A stretch of DNA of 64,000 nt from Clostridiales bacterium (GCA_902362775.1 CABIXV010000002.1:263225-327224), one strand, 5' to 3'; shown: positions 24,831-33,673, counted from the first letter of the stretch. Made by a program: numbers and translations. The notes: generated from the letters alone by a model not told the origin.

Positions 24831-25091
24831 CTACTTCAATCCGGGCGCATATCCGTAACTCCCACCTGTACGTTTGGATTGATTGATGGATTGAACGCAG
24901 AGAGAGGGTTTCGTTTTGGAGCTCTCGCCGCTTTTGGCGGTAGAGTCCTTTCCGCTGGCCGGAAGGTCTCTCTCTATTTCCCCCTGTATCGCCCCGGTCA
25001 GTGTGTGCAACCCCTCCCAGATGCCCACTTTGTACTTCATCAGCAGCTTGGCCTGCACCACGTAGCGGTCAAATTTAATAACCTCCGCCAT
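24831..25091 (-). CDS. Short unassigned ORF in decayed region
   Basis: An 86-residue reading frame from ATG 25091 starting MAEVIKFDRYVVQAKLLMKYK. The first 40 residues look protein-like, whereas the last half is Ser/Thr/Lys-rich and may be out-of-frame debris. No good ribosome binding site is present. It may be a fragment of an element gene; I do not recognise it. Confidence 0.25.
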   Translation of the reverse strand: MAEVIKFDRYVVQAKLLMKYKVGIWEGLHTLTGAIQGEIERDLPASGKDSTAKSGESSKTKPSLCVQSINQSKRTGGSYGYAPGLK

Positions 25092-25129
25092 ATTATACCG
25101 CCGTTTCTTGGGTGGGGCCGTATGCTTTC

Positions 25130-25448
25130 GCAGTTTACCCAGCAGATACAGGCAACGGAACTGCTGGCGCAGATTGAAAGTAGGCTCGCCACTATAGCGT
25201 GGCTGGGGCGGGCCTTTGGTGTCCACCTCATTCTTGCCACCCAGCGCCCAGATGCCAACATCATCCCAGGACAAATCAAGAATAACCTGGACTTCCGTGT
25301 GTGCGGCAGAGCGGACAATGTACTCTCTCAGATCATTCTGGACAACACCAGCGCCGCCAATCAGATCCCCAAGGACGCAAGGGGCCGTTTCATCACCGGG
25401 AACGGCACTGTATTCCAGGGCTATTTGTTTGACGAGGGTCAGCTTTAA
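25130..25448 (+). pseudogene. C-terminal fragment of an FtsK/SpoIIIE-type (TcpA-like) conjugative ATPase
   Basis: The last 100 or so residues of the open frame match the end of FtsK-like coupling proteins of Tn916-type ICEs: ESRLATIAWLGRAFGVHLILATQRPD, then IKNNLDFRVCGRADNVLSQIILDN and IPKDARGRFITG. The ATP-binding Walker motifs and the N-terminal membrane part are absent, and sequence upstream of about 25130 is unrelated. This is the remains of a conjugative element older than the two nested mobilizable ones. Confidence 0.75.
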
Positions 25449-25466
25449 GACTGGGGGGCGGCTCCT

Positions 25467-25643
25467 GTGGCAAGGAAAAAGAAGTTCAACCACTACGGTA
25501 CAGGGATACCCTATCACGAGGTGGAAGCCCTGGCCCGTGTCCTGCTCCCGGAGATACAGGCGTTTTTCGAGAGCGAGGAAGGACAGCGGGAGTTTGCCGA
25601 GTAGAAAGCACAACAGGGGCAGGACAAAAAGAAACAGAACTAA
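25467..25643 (+). pseudogene. Small ICE protein with an in-frame amber codon
   Basis: From GTG 25467 the frame reads MARKKKFNHYGTGIPYHEVEALARVLLPEIQAFFESEEGQ until TAG at 25602-25604, then continues plausibly (KAQQGQDKKKQN) to TAA at 25641-25643. It follows the FtsK fragment directly, as the corresponding small gene does in related ICEs. It was probably a 58-residue protein with a Trp codon changed to TAG. Confidence 0.5.
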
Positions 25644-25650
25644 TACATAA

Positions 25651-25685
25651 GGCGGGAACATCTGAAATGATGTTCCCGCCTTTTC
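25651..25685 (+). terminator. Intrinsic terminator at the end of the ICE fragment
   Basis: GGCGGGAACATC (25651-25662) and GATGTTCCCGCC (25669-25680) form a perfect 12-bp stem, followed by TTTT. Confidence 0.8.
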
Positions 25686-25711
25686 TCAACGCCTCGACAA
25701 ACTGGAATTTG

Positions 25712-26236
25712 TCAAAGAGGATTGTTCCAGTATTCCACGATATTTCCGTTCACATCATAAAAAGTAATGGTACCAGCATTTATAGGCAAGACAATCGCAA
25801 AAGGTTTATTGCTATCAATATAAATCCCCTGAATGGAGTTACCATCATCTATTTGTAGTTGTGTTACCTGCTACTGATTCATAGAAATAAATGCTCGTTC
25901 TTTATATTCCTCTACTGTGAACTCTACAATTTCCCTTTCAACTCCTGAAAGGCTCCCACCGCCACGAAAGAAATATCCAAAGGAGAGCCCTGGACGATTA
26001 ACATAGACAGAAAAAGTGTGGTCACTCATATCCTGGGGATAAGAAATATACGCAGCCATTGTGCCGGAAACATTTCCCTCGACTGTCCAATCATCCTTAA
26101 TCTTCTGCGACGAACGAATATCCGCTTCTAAATTGGTTGAAGCCACCCCAATATCATTGTTGACATAGAGAAATCCAACAAACAAAATGCAAACGAGAAC
26201 AACCCCCAGCGTTATCTTTAGAAAAACTTTTTTCAT
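25712..26236 (-). pseudogene. Membrane-anchored hypothetical protein with an in-frame amber codon
   Basis: ATG 26236 follows AGGGGTGGG. The first 120 residues contain an N-terminal membrane anchor (MKKVFLKITLGVVLVCILF) and a polar extracytoplasmic part. TAG at 25871-25873 interrupts a Q-Q context; the same frame continues for 52 more sensible codons (QVTQLQIDDGNSIQGIYIDS, ending VEYWNNPL) to TGA 25712-25714. The gene is AT-rich relative to neighbours. Function is unknown. A truncated 121-residue product might still be made. Confidence 0.6.
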
Positions 26237-26302
26237 ATAATAACCCACCCCTGCAACTTCCGATTTGTTCTATAAAAATATGATAACAGCAGGGAAAATA
26301 AA

Positions 26303-26337
26303 AAGCAAGGGCAGGAATGTTTCTCCTGCCCTTGCTT
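26303..26337 (-). terminator. Terminator downstream of tRNA-Pro
   Basis: AAGCAAGGGCAGGA (26303-26316) and TCCTGCCCTTGCTT (26324-26337) form a 14-bp stem. On the minus strand it is followed by a T-rich tract, so it suits the tRNA transcript. Confidence 0.75.
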
Positions 26338-26417
26338 GTCATATTACATTGTCGAAAGAAATGATAAATCCGAACACATTACCCGCCTGGATAATGTAGT
26401 TCGGATCATCATTGTTT

Positions 26418-26494
26418 GGTCCGAGTGCCGAGATTCGAACTCGGGGCCTCTTGAACCCCATTCAAGCGCGATACCAAACTTCGCCACACCCGGA
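26418..26494 (-). tRNA. tRNA-Pro (anticodon GGG), CCA encoded
   Basis: The minus strand folds as a tRNA. The acceptor CCGGGTG pairs with CACTCGG (one G-U). The anticodon stem CTTGA/TCAAG encloses loop ATGGGGT with anticodon GGG, decoding CCC/CCU. The T arm is CCGAG-TTCGAAT-CTCGG, and the discriminator A is followed by CCA. Its 3' end faces the decayed island to the left, the classical side for integration of tRNA-targeting elements. Confidence 0.93.
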
Positions 26495-26606
26495 AAGAGC
26501 TGCCAGAATTTTTATCAGTCAGACAGCTTGTATATATTAGCATACCGGAGAAAAAAAAGCAAGCCCCTTTTTCAACTTTTTTCATTTTATTTTTGGGGCA
26601 GGGAGC

Positions 26607-27176
26607 TCACCCCCTGCCCTGATAGCGGCTGCTGTCCTGCTGTTTTCTCTCTTTGACCACAAACATCTCGTACAGGCGGCCCAGCAATTCCCAGGTCTGC
26701 CGGTCCATAATCCCGCTCTCCTCTAGCCCCGCCGCCCTCTGGAGCCAGCGGGTATTGGCCACTGAAGCAGGCCCATGAAGCCCGTCTGCCTGATCTGCCG
26801 TAATCCCATCGAAATATCGGGCCAGTATCCGGAGCATCGCCTGTGGAATGATTAGGAACTCCTGCTCATTTCCTGGATAGACCCGGGCTTCCTGTCCGGG
26901 GAACAGGCGCACTGGCCGGGGCTCTGCCAGCTTCCGCTCGAGAAGGATCCACCGCTCCCGGATGTCGTTCCAAGTTTCCTCGTCCACCATGCCGGTCACT
27001 GGAGGATGGAGTTCCCGTTGAAAGAGCATCACCGCCTCCAGAGTCCGTTCGCCAAACACACCATCCGCCACAATCTCAGGCAGGAAGGGATATTGCAGCG
27101 ACAGCCTCCGCAGCATATACTGCAGACTTCTGACCGGCTGTGCCAGCAATTCCCGCTCCAGTTCATCCCGTGTCAT
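26607..27176 (-). CDS. Peptidoglycan-binding domain protein
   Basis: A 189-residue protein with two PG_binding_1-like units, around residues 15-70 (LQYMLRRLSLQYPFLPEIVADGVFG, then TLEAVMLFQREL) and 110-170. No signal peptide is visible. Its ATG overlaps the stop of the upstream SpoIID-like gene by four bases, so they are one operon. By family, such proteins bind peptidoglycan or spore cortex; a role in the spore envelope, acting from the mother cell, is inferred from the neighbour. Confidence 0.75.
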   Translation of the reverse strand: MTRDELERELLAQPVRSLQYMLRRLSLQYPFLPEIVADGVFGERTLEAVMLFQRELHPPVTGMVDEETWNDIRERWILLERKLAEPRPVRLFPGQEARVYPGNEQEFLIIPQAMLRILARYFDGITADQADGLHGPASVANTRWLQRAAGLEESGIMDRQTWELLGRLYEMFVVKERKQQDSSRYQGRG

Positions 27177-28420
27177 ACTAACACCTCTCCTCTCCGGTCC
27201 GTCTGGCCAAACCGCACAGTTTCCCCTGGAAATTGCCCGACCCGTGGGGTGTCGGCATAGCTGCTAGCATCCGAGCCTACATTGATAACCGAGGCCGGCA
27301 TAATCTCAGTGGCTGTTCTGGGGAAACGGACCATATCCCGGCGCATGAACTGGTCCGCCAGAGCAAAGTGGCCATAGATGGAGTTCCAAGTGACCTCCCC
27401 AACCACCCCATCAATCGTAAGCCCAACCAGGCCCTGGTATTGCCGGACAGCCTGGGTTGTGTTGTGTCCAAAGTCCCCGTCTACCTCGATGGGCAGCAAC
27501 GCCTCGTCGAACTGCGCCATCACGGCCAGCATATATTGCAGGACTCGGACCTCAGGACCAGTATCCCCCTCCCGCAGAGTCCCAGGGAACTGGAACTCGA
27601 TCCCATAAAAGGTCTGGCCCTCGCTGATAAGTTCAGCCAGTTTGGTGACACCCACATAGAGAGAGACCATTTTATACCAGGTTGCCTTTCCCACGATTCC
27701 GTCCGCGGTTAAATTGAATATCCGCTGGAATTTTCTGACGGCCTCCTCTGTCTTCTCATTAAAAGCGCCGGTAACCGGCCTAATTTTGGGAATCGCGGGA
27801 TAATTTTGCGAGATGCGGTTAATCATGGTCTGGATCGCTACGACCTCCTCCCCCGCTGACCCCAACCGCAGGGGGTAGCCGGGATAGGAGCGAGTCATAT
27901 CCTGGATCGGTGCTTCCACCACCAGCTCGATATCGTCGCCGTAGTAGCGGTAGAGGATCTCCATAGAGTTTGCTCCCTGCTTCGCCATGTCCTGGCTGCC
28001 CCATTGGGACAGTCCGTCGCAGGTGCTGGTGGTCCCATTGCAAAATTTGGCGGCCAAAGGCTCTACAAACCCCCGACGGCGGATATAGTCGTTAAAGATC
28101 TCATCCACTACCCGGCTGATGCTGTCAAAGAAGTTGCGCCCCCGGATGAATTTCTGGTCGTACTGGGTGGTGGAGGTAATATCAAACTCATAGCCCCGGC
28201 TGCGGTAGTACTCCGTGTACACCCGGTTGAGAGCAAAGGAGATGATTGCCAACACATTGGCCCGGATGGCCGACAGCTCCCAGGTAGGGTATATCTCGCT
28301 GGAGGCCACATTTTTCACATAGTCCGGGAAGCTGACCGTGATGTTTTCCGCCCACTGACTGGGCAGCCCCAGATGGACCGTAATGTTGGTTGGGATATAA
28401 GGAGTGATGATGACCGGCAT
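27173..28420 (-). CDS. SpoIID-like protein with two peptidoglycan-binding domains
   Basis: A 415-residue protein. The N-terminal 170 residues end with GTTSTCDGLSQWGSQDMAKQG and EILYRYYGDDIELV, which resemble the SpoIID/LytB domain consensus (GxSQxGAxxxA, ILxxYY). Two PG_binding_1 repeats follow at about 185-250 (LRLGSAGEEVVAIQTMIN) and 280-350 (LREGDTGPEVRVLQYMLA). No signal peptide is seen, which is common for mother-cell spore proteins. It lies between a short beta-domain protein and a second peptidoglycan-binding protein in one minus-strand operon, suggesting a spore cortex or coat function. Confidence 0.75.
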   Translation of the reverse strand: MPVIITPYIPTNITVHLGLPSQWAENITVSFPDYVKNVASSEIYPTWELSAIRANVLAIISFALNRVYTEYYRSRGYEFDITSTTQYDQKFIRGRNFFDSISRVVDEIFNDYIRRRGFVEPLAAKFCNGTTSTCDGLSQWGSQDMAKQGANSMEILYRYYGDDIELVVEAPIQDMTRSYPGYPLRLGSAGEEVVAIQTMINRISQNYPAIPKIRPVTGAFNEKTEEAVRKFQRIFNLTADGIVGKATWYKMVSLYVGVTKLAELISEGQTFYGIEFQFPGTLREGDTGPEVRVLQYMLAVMAQFDEALLPIEVDGDFGHNTTQAVRQYQGLVGLTIDGVVGEVTWNSIYGHFALADQFMRRDMVRFPRTATEIMPASVINVGSDASSYADTPRVGQFPGETVRFGQTDRRGEVLV

Positions 28421-28429
28421 TGTTCCACC

Positions 28430-28825
28430 TCACAGGCTCTGGGCGGTGATCTCCCGCTGGTCCCTTACCTGGAGGCTGGACTGGCCCTCGGCCAGCGGAA
28501 TCAGCTCCATGTCCTGGGTCGTTTCCACCCCTGGGAATATCTGGACTCCATCTACCTGGAGCATAGCGTATCCGGGATGCTCCGCCCACACGCTGCATAT
28601 GGCAAATGGAACGGGGCCATCTGTATGCGGGGCGGTACTCTCTCCCAGCAGCGGAGTCGATATCTGGAGCGGAAGAATGGCTCCGCTGCTGTCCGTGACC
28701 TGGAGGGAGAGCAGCTCCCGCCTGCCCCCCTTCCCCTCATGGGTGACCACCACGGTGGCTCCGCTAATTGGAATCTGTGCCCGCGAGGTATAAACCCTGA
28801 TAATCAATGTACCAATATCGTCCAT
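28430..28825 (-). CDS. Carboxypeptidase-regulatory-like beta-domain protein
   Basis: A 131-residue protein with a pattern of a transthyretin-like or carboxypeptidase regulatory domain: GTLIIRVYTSRAQIPISGATVVVTHEG, then a short Thr/Ser stretch and YAMLQVDGVQIFPGVETTQDMELIPL. No signal peptide or catalytic residues are visible. It is first in the operon with the SpoIID-like and peptidoglycan-binding proteins. Probably structural, in the spore envelope; this is inference from context. Confidence 0.65.
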   Translation of the reverse strand: MDDIGTLIIRVYTSRAQIPISGATVVVTHEGKGGRRELLSLQVTDSSGAILPLQISTPLLGESTAPHTDGPVPFAICSVWAEHPGYAMLQVDGVQIFPGVETTQDMELIPLAEGQSSLQVRDQREITAQSL

Positions 28826-28912
28826 ATGCGCCCTCCTGTCCGCGGGTTCTGCCCGCTTCTGTTTTCCCCATACTATGTCGGCGTACAGGTCGTTGTGCTT
28901 CGGGGTGGTAAA

Positions 28913-28945
28913 AAAAGCCGCCTGTTATAAAAACAGGCGGCTTTT
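28913..28945. terminator. Bidirectional terminator
   Basis: AAAAGCCGCCTGTT (28913-28926) and AACAGGCGGCTTTT (28932-28945) form a 14-bp stem flanked by A and T runs. It lies between the spore-type operon start and the end of gpsA and serves gpsA on the minus strand. Confidence 0.8.
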
Positions 28946-28956
28946 AGCTTTTGATC

Positions 28957-29958
28957 TTAGCTCCAGCTCTCATCCAGTTCGGACCGCTTGGCGCGGCCCA
29001 TCAGGTCCGTGATGACCGCGTGGACATCTCGGCCCTGGTAGAGCACCTCATAGGCGGCTTGGGCAATCGGCATCTCCACTCCGGCCTTTTCCGCCAGGGC
29101 CTGGGCATTAGCAGCAGCGTAGTAGCCCTCCACCACGGCGCCCACCTCCTGCATGGCCTCATGAATCTCTTTGCCCTGGCCCAACAGGATACCGCACCGG
29201 CGGTTCCTGGAGTGCATGGAGGTACAGGTGACGATGAGATCGCCTACGCCAGCCAGGCCGGTAAACGTCTCCTTTCTGCCCCCCAGGGCCACGCCCAGCC
29301 GGGCCATCTCGGCCAGTCCCCTTGTCATAAGCAGGGCCTTGGTGTTGTCCCCATAGCCCATCCCGTCACAGCAGCCAGCGCACAGGGCGATGACGTTCTT
29401 CAGGGCGGCGCAGATTTCGGTGCCCACCTTATCATCGCTGGTATAGACACGGAAGCGGGGGTTCATGAACAGGTCCTGGACCTTTTGGGCTACAGACAGC
29501 TCGTCCGCCGCCGCCACCACGCCGGTAGGGATACGGCGCCCCACCTCCTCCGCGTGGGAGGGCCCAGACAGCACCACCACAGGGCATTTGCCCTGAAGCT
29601 CCTCCTCGATGACCTGACTCAGACGGAGCGAGGTATCCTTTTCAATCCCCTTGGACACTGATACAACAATGGTCCCTGGGTCCACCAGCTCCCGCAGCTG
29701 GGCTGCGGTGGCTCGAACGGCGAAGGAGGGCGTCGCCAGCACCACCAGACCACATCCCTTGACCGAGGATAGGTCGGTGGTCAGTTTCAGTTCCTCCGGC
29801 AGAGGCACTCCCTTGAGCATGGGGTTCTCATGGGTGTCCCGCATCCGGTTAGACTCCTCCTGGTGATAAGACCAGAGAGTGACATCGTTTCCGTTTTCCA
29901 GTAACAGCAGGGCCAGGGCAGTCCCCCAGGCGCCGCTGCCTACTACGGTGATCTTCAT
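28957..29958 (-). CDS. gpsA: NAD(P)H-dependent glycerol-3-phosphate dehydrogenase
   Basis: A 333-residue cytosolic enzyme reducing dihydroxyacetone phosphate to sn-glycerol 3-phosphate for phospholipid synthesis. The N-terminal Rossmann motif is GSGAWGTALA (residues 7-16). SVSKGIEKDT and GPSHAEEV follow, and the catalytic lysine context is AALKNVIALCAG near residue 187. GLAGVGDLIVTCTSMHSRNR is the substrate-binding signature. Length is normal. It follows plsY and der on the same strand, so three consecutive genes link membrane lipid synthesis and ribosome assembly. A short GC-rich repeat-like spacer separates it from plsY. Confidence 0.95.
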   Translation of the reverse strand: MKITVVGSGAWGTALALLLLENGNDVTLWSYHQEESNRMRDTHENPMLKGVPLPEELKLTTDLSSVKGCGLVVLATPSFAVRATAAQLRELVDPGTIVVSVSKGIEKDTSLRLSQVIEEELQGKCPVVVLSGPSHAEEVGRRIPTGVVAAADELSVAQKVQDLFMNPRFRVYTSDDKVGTEICAALKNVIALCAGCCDGMGYGDNTKALLMTRGLAEMARLGVALGGRKETFTGLAGVGDLIVTCTSMHSRNRRCGILLGQGKEIHEAMQEVGAVVEGYYAAANAQALAEKAGVEMPIAQAAYEVLYQGRDVHAVITDLMGRAKRSELDESWS

Positions 29959-29969
29959 CAGAGTTTACC

Positions 29970-30085
29970 TCCCAATGTAATATTGTAGGGGCCAGTGTCC
30001 ACGACGGCCCTCCAGTTCACGGTCTCATTTCGTAGGGGCACAGCACGATGCGCCCCCGGGCGGGCAGCTCCATGGGGCCGCCCCC
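29970..30085 (-). repeat. GC-rich intergenic element between plsY and gpsA
   Basis: The 136-bp spacer contains two GTAGGGGC motifs on the plus strand (near 29985 and 30031), a GC-rich dyad around CCCCCGGGCGGG, and GGGGCC/GGCCCC-type complementarity. It resembles the short interspersed GC-rich elements common between genes of gut Clostridia. No other copy occurs in this window, so the repeat nature is inferred. Confidence 0.35.
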
Positions 30086-30094
30086 GCGGTCATA

Positions 30095-30784
30095 TCATTT
30101 CTTTTTACGCAGAGAAAACTTATTTTCCGTTCCGGAGAGCAGCCGCTTGATATTGGCCCGGTGCATATAGACCACCAGCCCGCCGAGCAGCAGCCCCAAC
30201 AGGGTGATGACCCAGTCTTGGTAAACAAACCAAGTGGCCACAGGGAAGGAGGCCCCAGCCCACACCGAACCCAGGGACACATATCGAGTGAGGACGGCCA
30301 GGATGAGAAAGCCGCCCCACACGACCAGAGCGATCCGCCAGTCGATCATGATGGCGATGGTCCCCCCGGACAGGATGCCCTTACCCCCCTTGAAGTGGAA
30401 CATACAGGGAAACATATGGCCCAACAGGCAGAACAGGCCCGCCCAATACTTGAACAGGACTACATAATAGGCGACCGTAGCACCATCCAAAGGGAAGTCC
30501 GGCATGATGCGCGGGTCATATCCGCCGCCAATTTTAACCGCGATCAGAATGGCCACCACTGCCTTTAGCACATCGGTGAGAATAACCACAAAGGTCAATG
30601 GGCCGCCGAAGGTACGGTAGAAATTGGTCAGCCCCGCGTTGCCGCTTCCGTGGTTTCGCACGTCGTCCCGCAGGATATATTTGGATACGATCACCGCCCC
30701 ATTGAAGCAGCCGCAGAAATAAGAGATGACTGCCACGATCCAAAAATCCATCCGGGTGAGGAAAAATAAAATCGCGGAACCCAT
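30095..30784 (-). CDS. plsY: Acyl-phosphate:glycerol-3-phosphate acyltransferase
   Basis: A 229-residue integral membrane enzyme making lysophosphatidic acid from acyl-phosphate and glycerol 3-phosphate. PlsY motifs are present: SGNAGLTNFYRTFG (usually GSGNxGxTNxxR), the glycine-rich GHMFPCMFHFKGGKG, and several membrane segments. ATG 30784 is preferred: GGAGG inside the end of der lies 7 bp upstream, whereas the in-frame GTG at 30790 would sit on it. This ties translation to der. Its substrate supplier gpsA is the next gene downstream. Confidence 0.92.
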   Translation of the reverse strand: MGSAILFFLTRMDFWIVAVISYFCGCFNGAVIVSKYILRDDVRNHGSGNAGLTNFYRTFGGPLTFVVILTDVLKAVVAILIAVKIGGGYDPRIMPDFPLDGATVAYYVVLFKYWAGLFCLLGHMFPCMFHFKGGKGILSGGTIAIMIDWRIALVVWGGFLILAVLTRYVSLGSVWAGASFPVATWFVYQDWVITLLGLLLGGLVVYMHRANIKRLLSGTENKFSLRKKK

Positions 30785-30786
30785 TA

Positions 30787-32118
30787 TCACTCCTCCTTAT
30801 CGCTGCGCTGCCGCACGGTCAGCCGGACAGGGGTACCCTCCAGGCCGAAGGTGGAGCGGATCTGATTTTCCAGATATCGCTGATAGGAGAAGTGGAACAG
30901 CCGGGCGTCGTTGCAGAAGCAGACGAAGTGGGGCGGACGGATGCCCACCTGTGTCATATAATAGATCTTCAACCTCCGCCCCTTGTCTGTGGGCGGCTGG
31001 ACCCGGGCGGTGGCGTCGGCCAGGACCGAGTTGAGCATTCCGGTGGTGATGCGCATGGCGGACTGGTCGGTGACATAGTTAATAAGCTCAAAGAGCCGGT
31101 CCACCCGCTGGCCGGTCAATGCGGAAATAAAGACAACAGGGGCGTAGGTCATATAAGACAGATCCCGCATGACCTCCTGACGCATCTTGTCCATGGTCTT
31201 GCCGTCCTTCTCGATGGCGTCCCACTTGTTGACCACAATAATGCACGCCTTACCCGCCTCGTGGGCCAGTCCGGCCACCTTGGTATCCTGCTCAGTGACT
31301 CCCTCCTGGGCGTCGATCATGATCAGGCACACATCGCTGCGCTCGATGGCCATAGTGGAGCGCAGGACGGAGAACTTCTCGATCCGGTCATCCACCCTTG
31401 ACTTCTTCCGCATCCCGGCGGTGTCGATAAACAGATATTTGCCGTGCTGGTTCTCAAACGCACTGTCCACAGCATCCCGGGTGGTGCCTGCCACGTTGGA
31501 TACAATGACCCGCTCCTCTCCCAAAATGCGGTTGACCAGAGAGGATTTTCCCACGTTGGGCTTTCCGATAACTGCCACCTTGATGACGTCGTCCTCCTCC
31601 TCCTCCTCCTCGTCCTCCTCCTCGGGGAAGAACTGGAAGCAGGCGTCCAGCAGATCGCCGGTGCCGTGGCCATGGAGGGCGGACACGGCAATGGGATCGC
31701 CCAGCCCAAGGTTATAAAATTCATAGATATCCGGGTTCTCCCGCCCGGTCTGGTCTGCCTTATTGACTGCCAAGATCACCGGCTTGCCCGATCGGAGGAG
31801 CATATTGGCCACCTCCTGATCGGAGGCGGTCATTCCGGTCTTGATGTCGCACACAAAGACAATGACCGTGGCGGTGGAGATGGCGATCTCCGCCTGCTCC
31901 CGCATGAAGGCCAGGATCTGGTCGTCGGTGCCCGGCTCGATGCCGCCGGTATCCACAATATCAAAGGTACGATTTCTCCACTCACACTGGGCGTACAGCC
32001 GGTCCCGGGTGACGCCGGGGGTGTCCTCCACGATAGACAGCCGCTGGCCGCACAGCTTGTTAAAGAGCATGGACTTACCGACATTTGGTCTGCCTACAAT
32101 AGCAACAAGAGGTTTCAT
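30787..32118 (-). CDS. der: Ribosome-assembly GTPase Der (EngA)
   Basis: A 443-residue tandem GTPase needed for 50S maturation. The first G domain starts VAIVGRPNVGKS (residues 5-16), and its G3 motif is DTGG. The second begins VAVIGKPNVGKS near residue 180, with DTAGMRKKS and NKWD following. A KH-like C-terminal domain ends RSTFGLEGTPVRLTVRQRSDK. An acidic linker rich in Glu/Asp (EEEDEEEEEEDD) sits between the two domains. Length is normal. It is followed at once by plsY with a ribosome binding site inside der. Confidence 0.95.
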   Translation of the reverse strand: MKPLVAIVGRPNVGKSMLFNKLCGQRLSIVEDTPGVTRDRLYAQCEWRNRTFDIVDTGGIEPGTDDQILAFMREQAEIAISTATVIVFVCDIKTGMTASDQEVANMLLRSGKPVILAVNKADQTGRENPDIYEFYNLGLGDPIAVSALHGHGTGDLLDACFQFFPEEEDEEEEEEDDVIKVAVIGKPNVGKSSLVNRILGEERVIVSNVAGTTRDAVDSAFENQHGKYLFIDTAGMRKKSRVDDRIEKFSVLRSTMAIERSDVCLIMIDAQEGVTEQDTKVAGLAHEAGKACIIVVNKWDAIEKDGKTMDKMRQEVMRDLSYMTYAPVVFISALTGQRVDRLFELINYVTDQSAMRITTGMLNSVLADATARVQPPTDKGRRLKIYYMTQVGIRPPHFVCFCNDARLFHFSYQRYLENQIRSTFGLEGTPVRLTVRQRSDKEE

Positions 32119-32290
32119 GTAATCATCCTTTCATATGCCCTTATCAAAGCCCAGCAAAGCGGGTTTGATGTGGGGAGGAGGCGCAAGGGAATGCAGCAAA
32201 AAATGCCCAGACGTCGTTATGAGAGAAGCGGCCTTCGCGGCGGCGAGGGGCGGCCTGAAATATGCCGGCCTTTCCACATTCGGCTCCCCG

Positions 32291-33673
32291 CTACACTCTT
32301 TGATTATATTGATAGTATTCTGTTTCTTCCTGGCTCTGGCGTTGGGCCATAGGGGTAATCTCCAGTCCGCAGATTGCGTCGCACAGCTCATAGCCGTCCT
32401 GCTCCACTGCCGTCACAGGAACACCAAGTTCCCGCTCCACATCGTCCACCGACACGTCGTCCAGAAAGACCCGCTCCCCGGAGCGGAGCATATTGGCCGG
32501 AATCAGCAGGCGCTCTCCCAGCTCCCGCCCCTTGAGCTGATGGATCAGATCGCCTCCGGTGACCAGTCCGGCCACCGTGATGGTCTCTCCAAAGAAGTGG
32601 TTGACGATGGGATAGACCCTGCCCTCTATTTTACCACATTTCTCCCTGGCCTGGGAAATCAATCTCTCCAAATATGGGGCGGCGGACACCCCGGTGGCGA
32701 TGGAAAACGGGGTGGCGCCCGCCATCTCCTCCGGCTCCATCAGGTCCAGCGCCCGGTCAAACTCCCGGGAGAGCAGGGTGAGCATCCCCACCCCGTTGTC
32801 CAGCTGGGTAAACTCCTCAAAATACTCCTCCGGCGGGAGCTCCCGGCCGGCCAGGAGATAAAACTCATCCGAGCACCACGCCAGCCTGGTCCCCGCCCTC
32901 TCCAGATGGCGGGCGGCAAAGCCCTCCACCTGGTCGATGACCGCTCCGGCGGTCTCTGTGTTGTAAATGGTCAGGGGATACAGCCCCTCCCGGTATTTCG
33001 TCACGCCTACGGGGACCACCGAGATGCTGTTCACCGCCGGATACATCCCCGCCAGGTCATGCAATGTCTTATCCAGAGCGGGGCCGTCGTTGATGCCGGG
33101 GCAGGATACGATCTGGCAGTTCATGGTGATGTGGTTTTGGGCAAACCGCTCCATGATATCGATGCTCTCCCCCGCCCGCCGGTTCTTCAGCATCTCCGCC
33201 CGGAGCGCCCGGTCTGTGGTGTGGACGGACACGTTGATAGGGGAGATCCGCAGGTCGATAATCCGCTGCACCTCCCGAGGGGACAGGTTCGTTAAGGTGA
33301 GGTAATTGCCCATCAGGAAGGACAGCCGGGCATCGTCGTCCTTAAAATAGAGAGAGGGTCGCATCCCAGGGGGCATCTGGTCCACAAAGCAGAAGATACA
33401 GTTGTTGGCACAGGAGCGGGCCCGGTCCATCAGATAGGTCTCAAATTCCAGCCCCAGGTCCTCCCCCTCCCCCTTGCGGATCCGCAGGGTGCGGGTGGAG
33501 CCGTCTCGCTCCCGGAGGGTCACTTCCAGCCTGGGATCATAGCTGTAAAATTTATAGTCCAGCACGTCCACGATCATGTGGCCGTTGATGTGGGTCAGCG
33601 TTTCGCCCACCCGGATACCCGCCCGGTGGGCCGGACTTCTAGGGTCTACTGACTTCACAGCCGTCATGCTCAT
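32291..33673 (-). CDS. DUF512 family PDZ/radical-SAM-like protein
   Basis: A 460-residue protein with an N-terminal PDZ-like part (PRSPAHRAGIRVGETLTHING) and a Cys motif SCANNCIFCF (C-x3-C-x2-C) near residues 88-96 that suggests an Fe-S radical SAM fold. The DUF512 body follows, with CPGINDG and GRVYPIVNHFFG. The family is common next to der in Clostridia; its reaction is unknown. No signal or membrane segments are seen. The spacer to der (32119-32290) contains nothing I can identify. Confidence 0.8.
   Translation of the reverse strand: MSMTAVKSVDPRSPAHRAGIRVGETLTHINGHMIVDVLDYKFYSYDPRLEVTLRERDGSTRTLRIRKGEGEDLGLEFETYLMDRARSCANNCIFCFVDQMPPGMRPSLYFKDDDARLSFLMGNYLTLTNLSPREVQRIIDLRISPINVSVHTTDRALRAEMLKNRRAGESIDIMERFAQNHITMNCQIVSCPGINDGPALDKTLHDLAGMYPAVNSISVVPVGVTKYREGLYPLTIYNTETAGAVIDQVEGFAARHLERAGTRLAWCSDEFYLLAGRELPPEEYFEEFTQLDNGVGMLTLLSREFDRALDLMEPEEMAGATPFSIATGVSAAPYLERLISQAREKCGKIEGRVYPIVNHFFGETITVAGLVTGGDLIHQLKGRELGERLLIPANMLRSGERVFLDDVSVDDVERELGVPVTAVEQDGYELCDAICGLEITPMAQRQSQEETEYYQYNQRV

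Noticed and set aside
246..25873. Possible recoding of TAG as a sense codon (in-frame TAG at 246, 25602 and 25871)
   Set aside because: Intact genes in the window use TAG as a normal stop (for example at 16767-16769 and 49946-49948), and the affected genes lie in decaying regions. Ordinary nonsense mutations explain them better.
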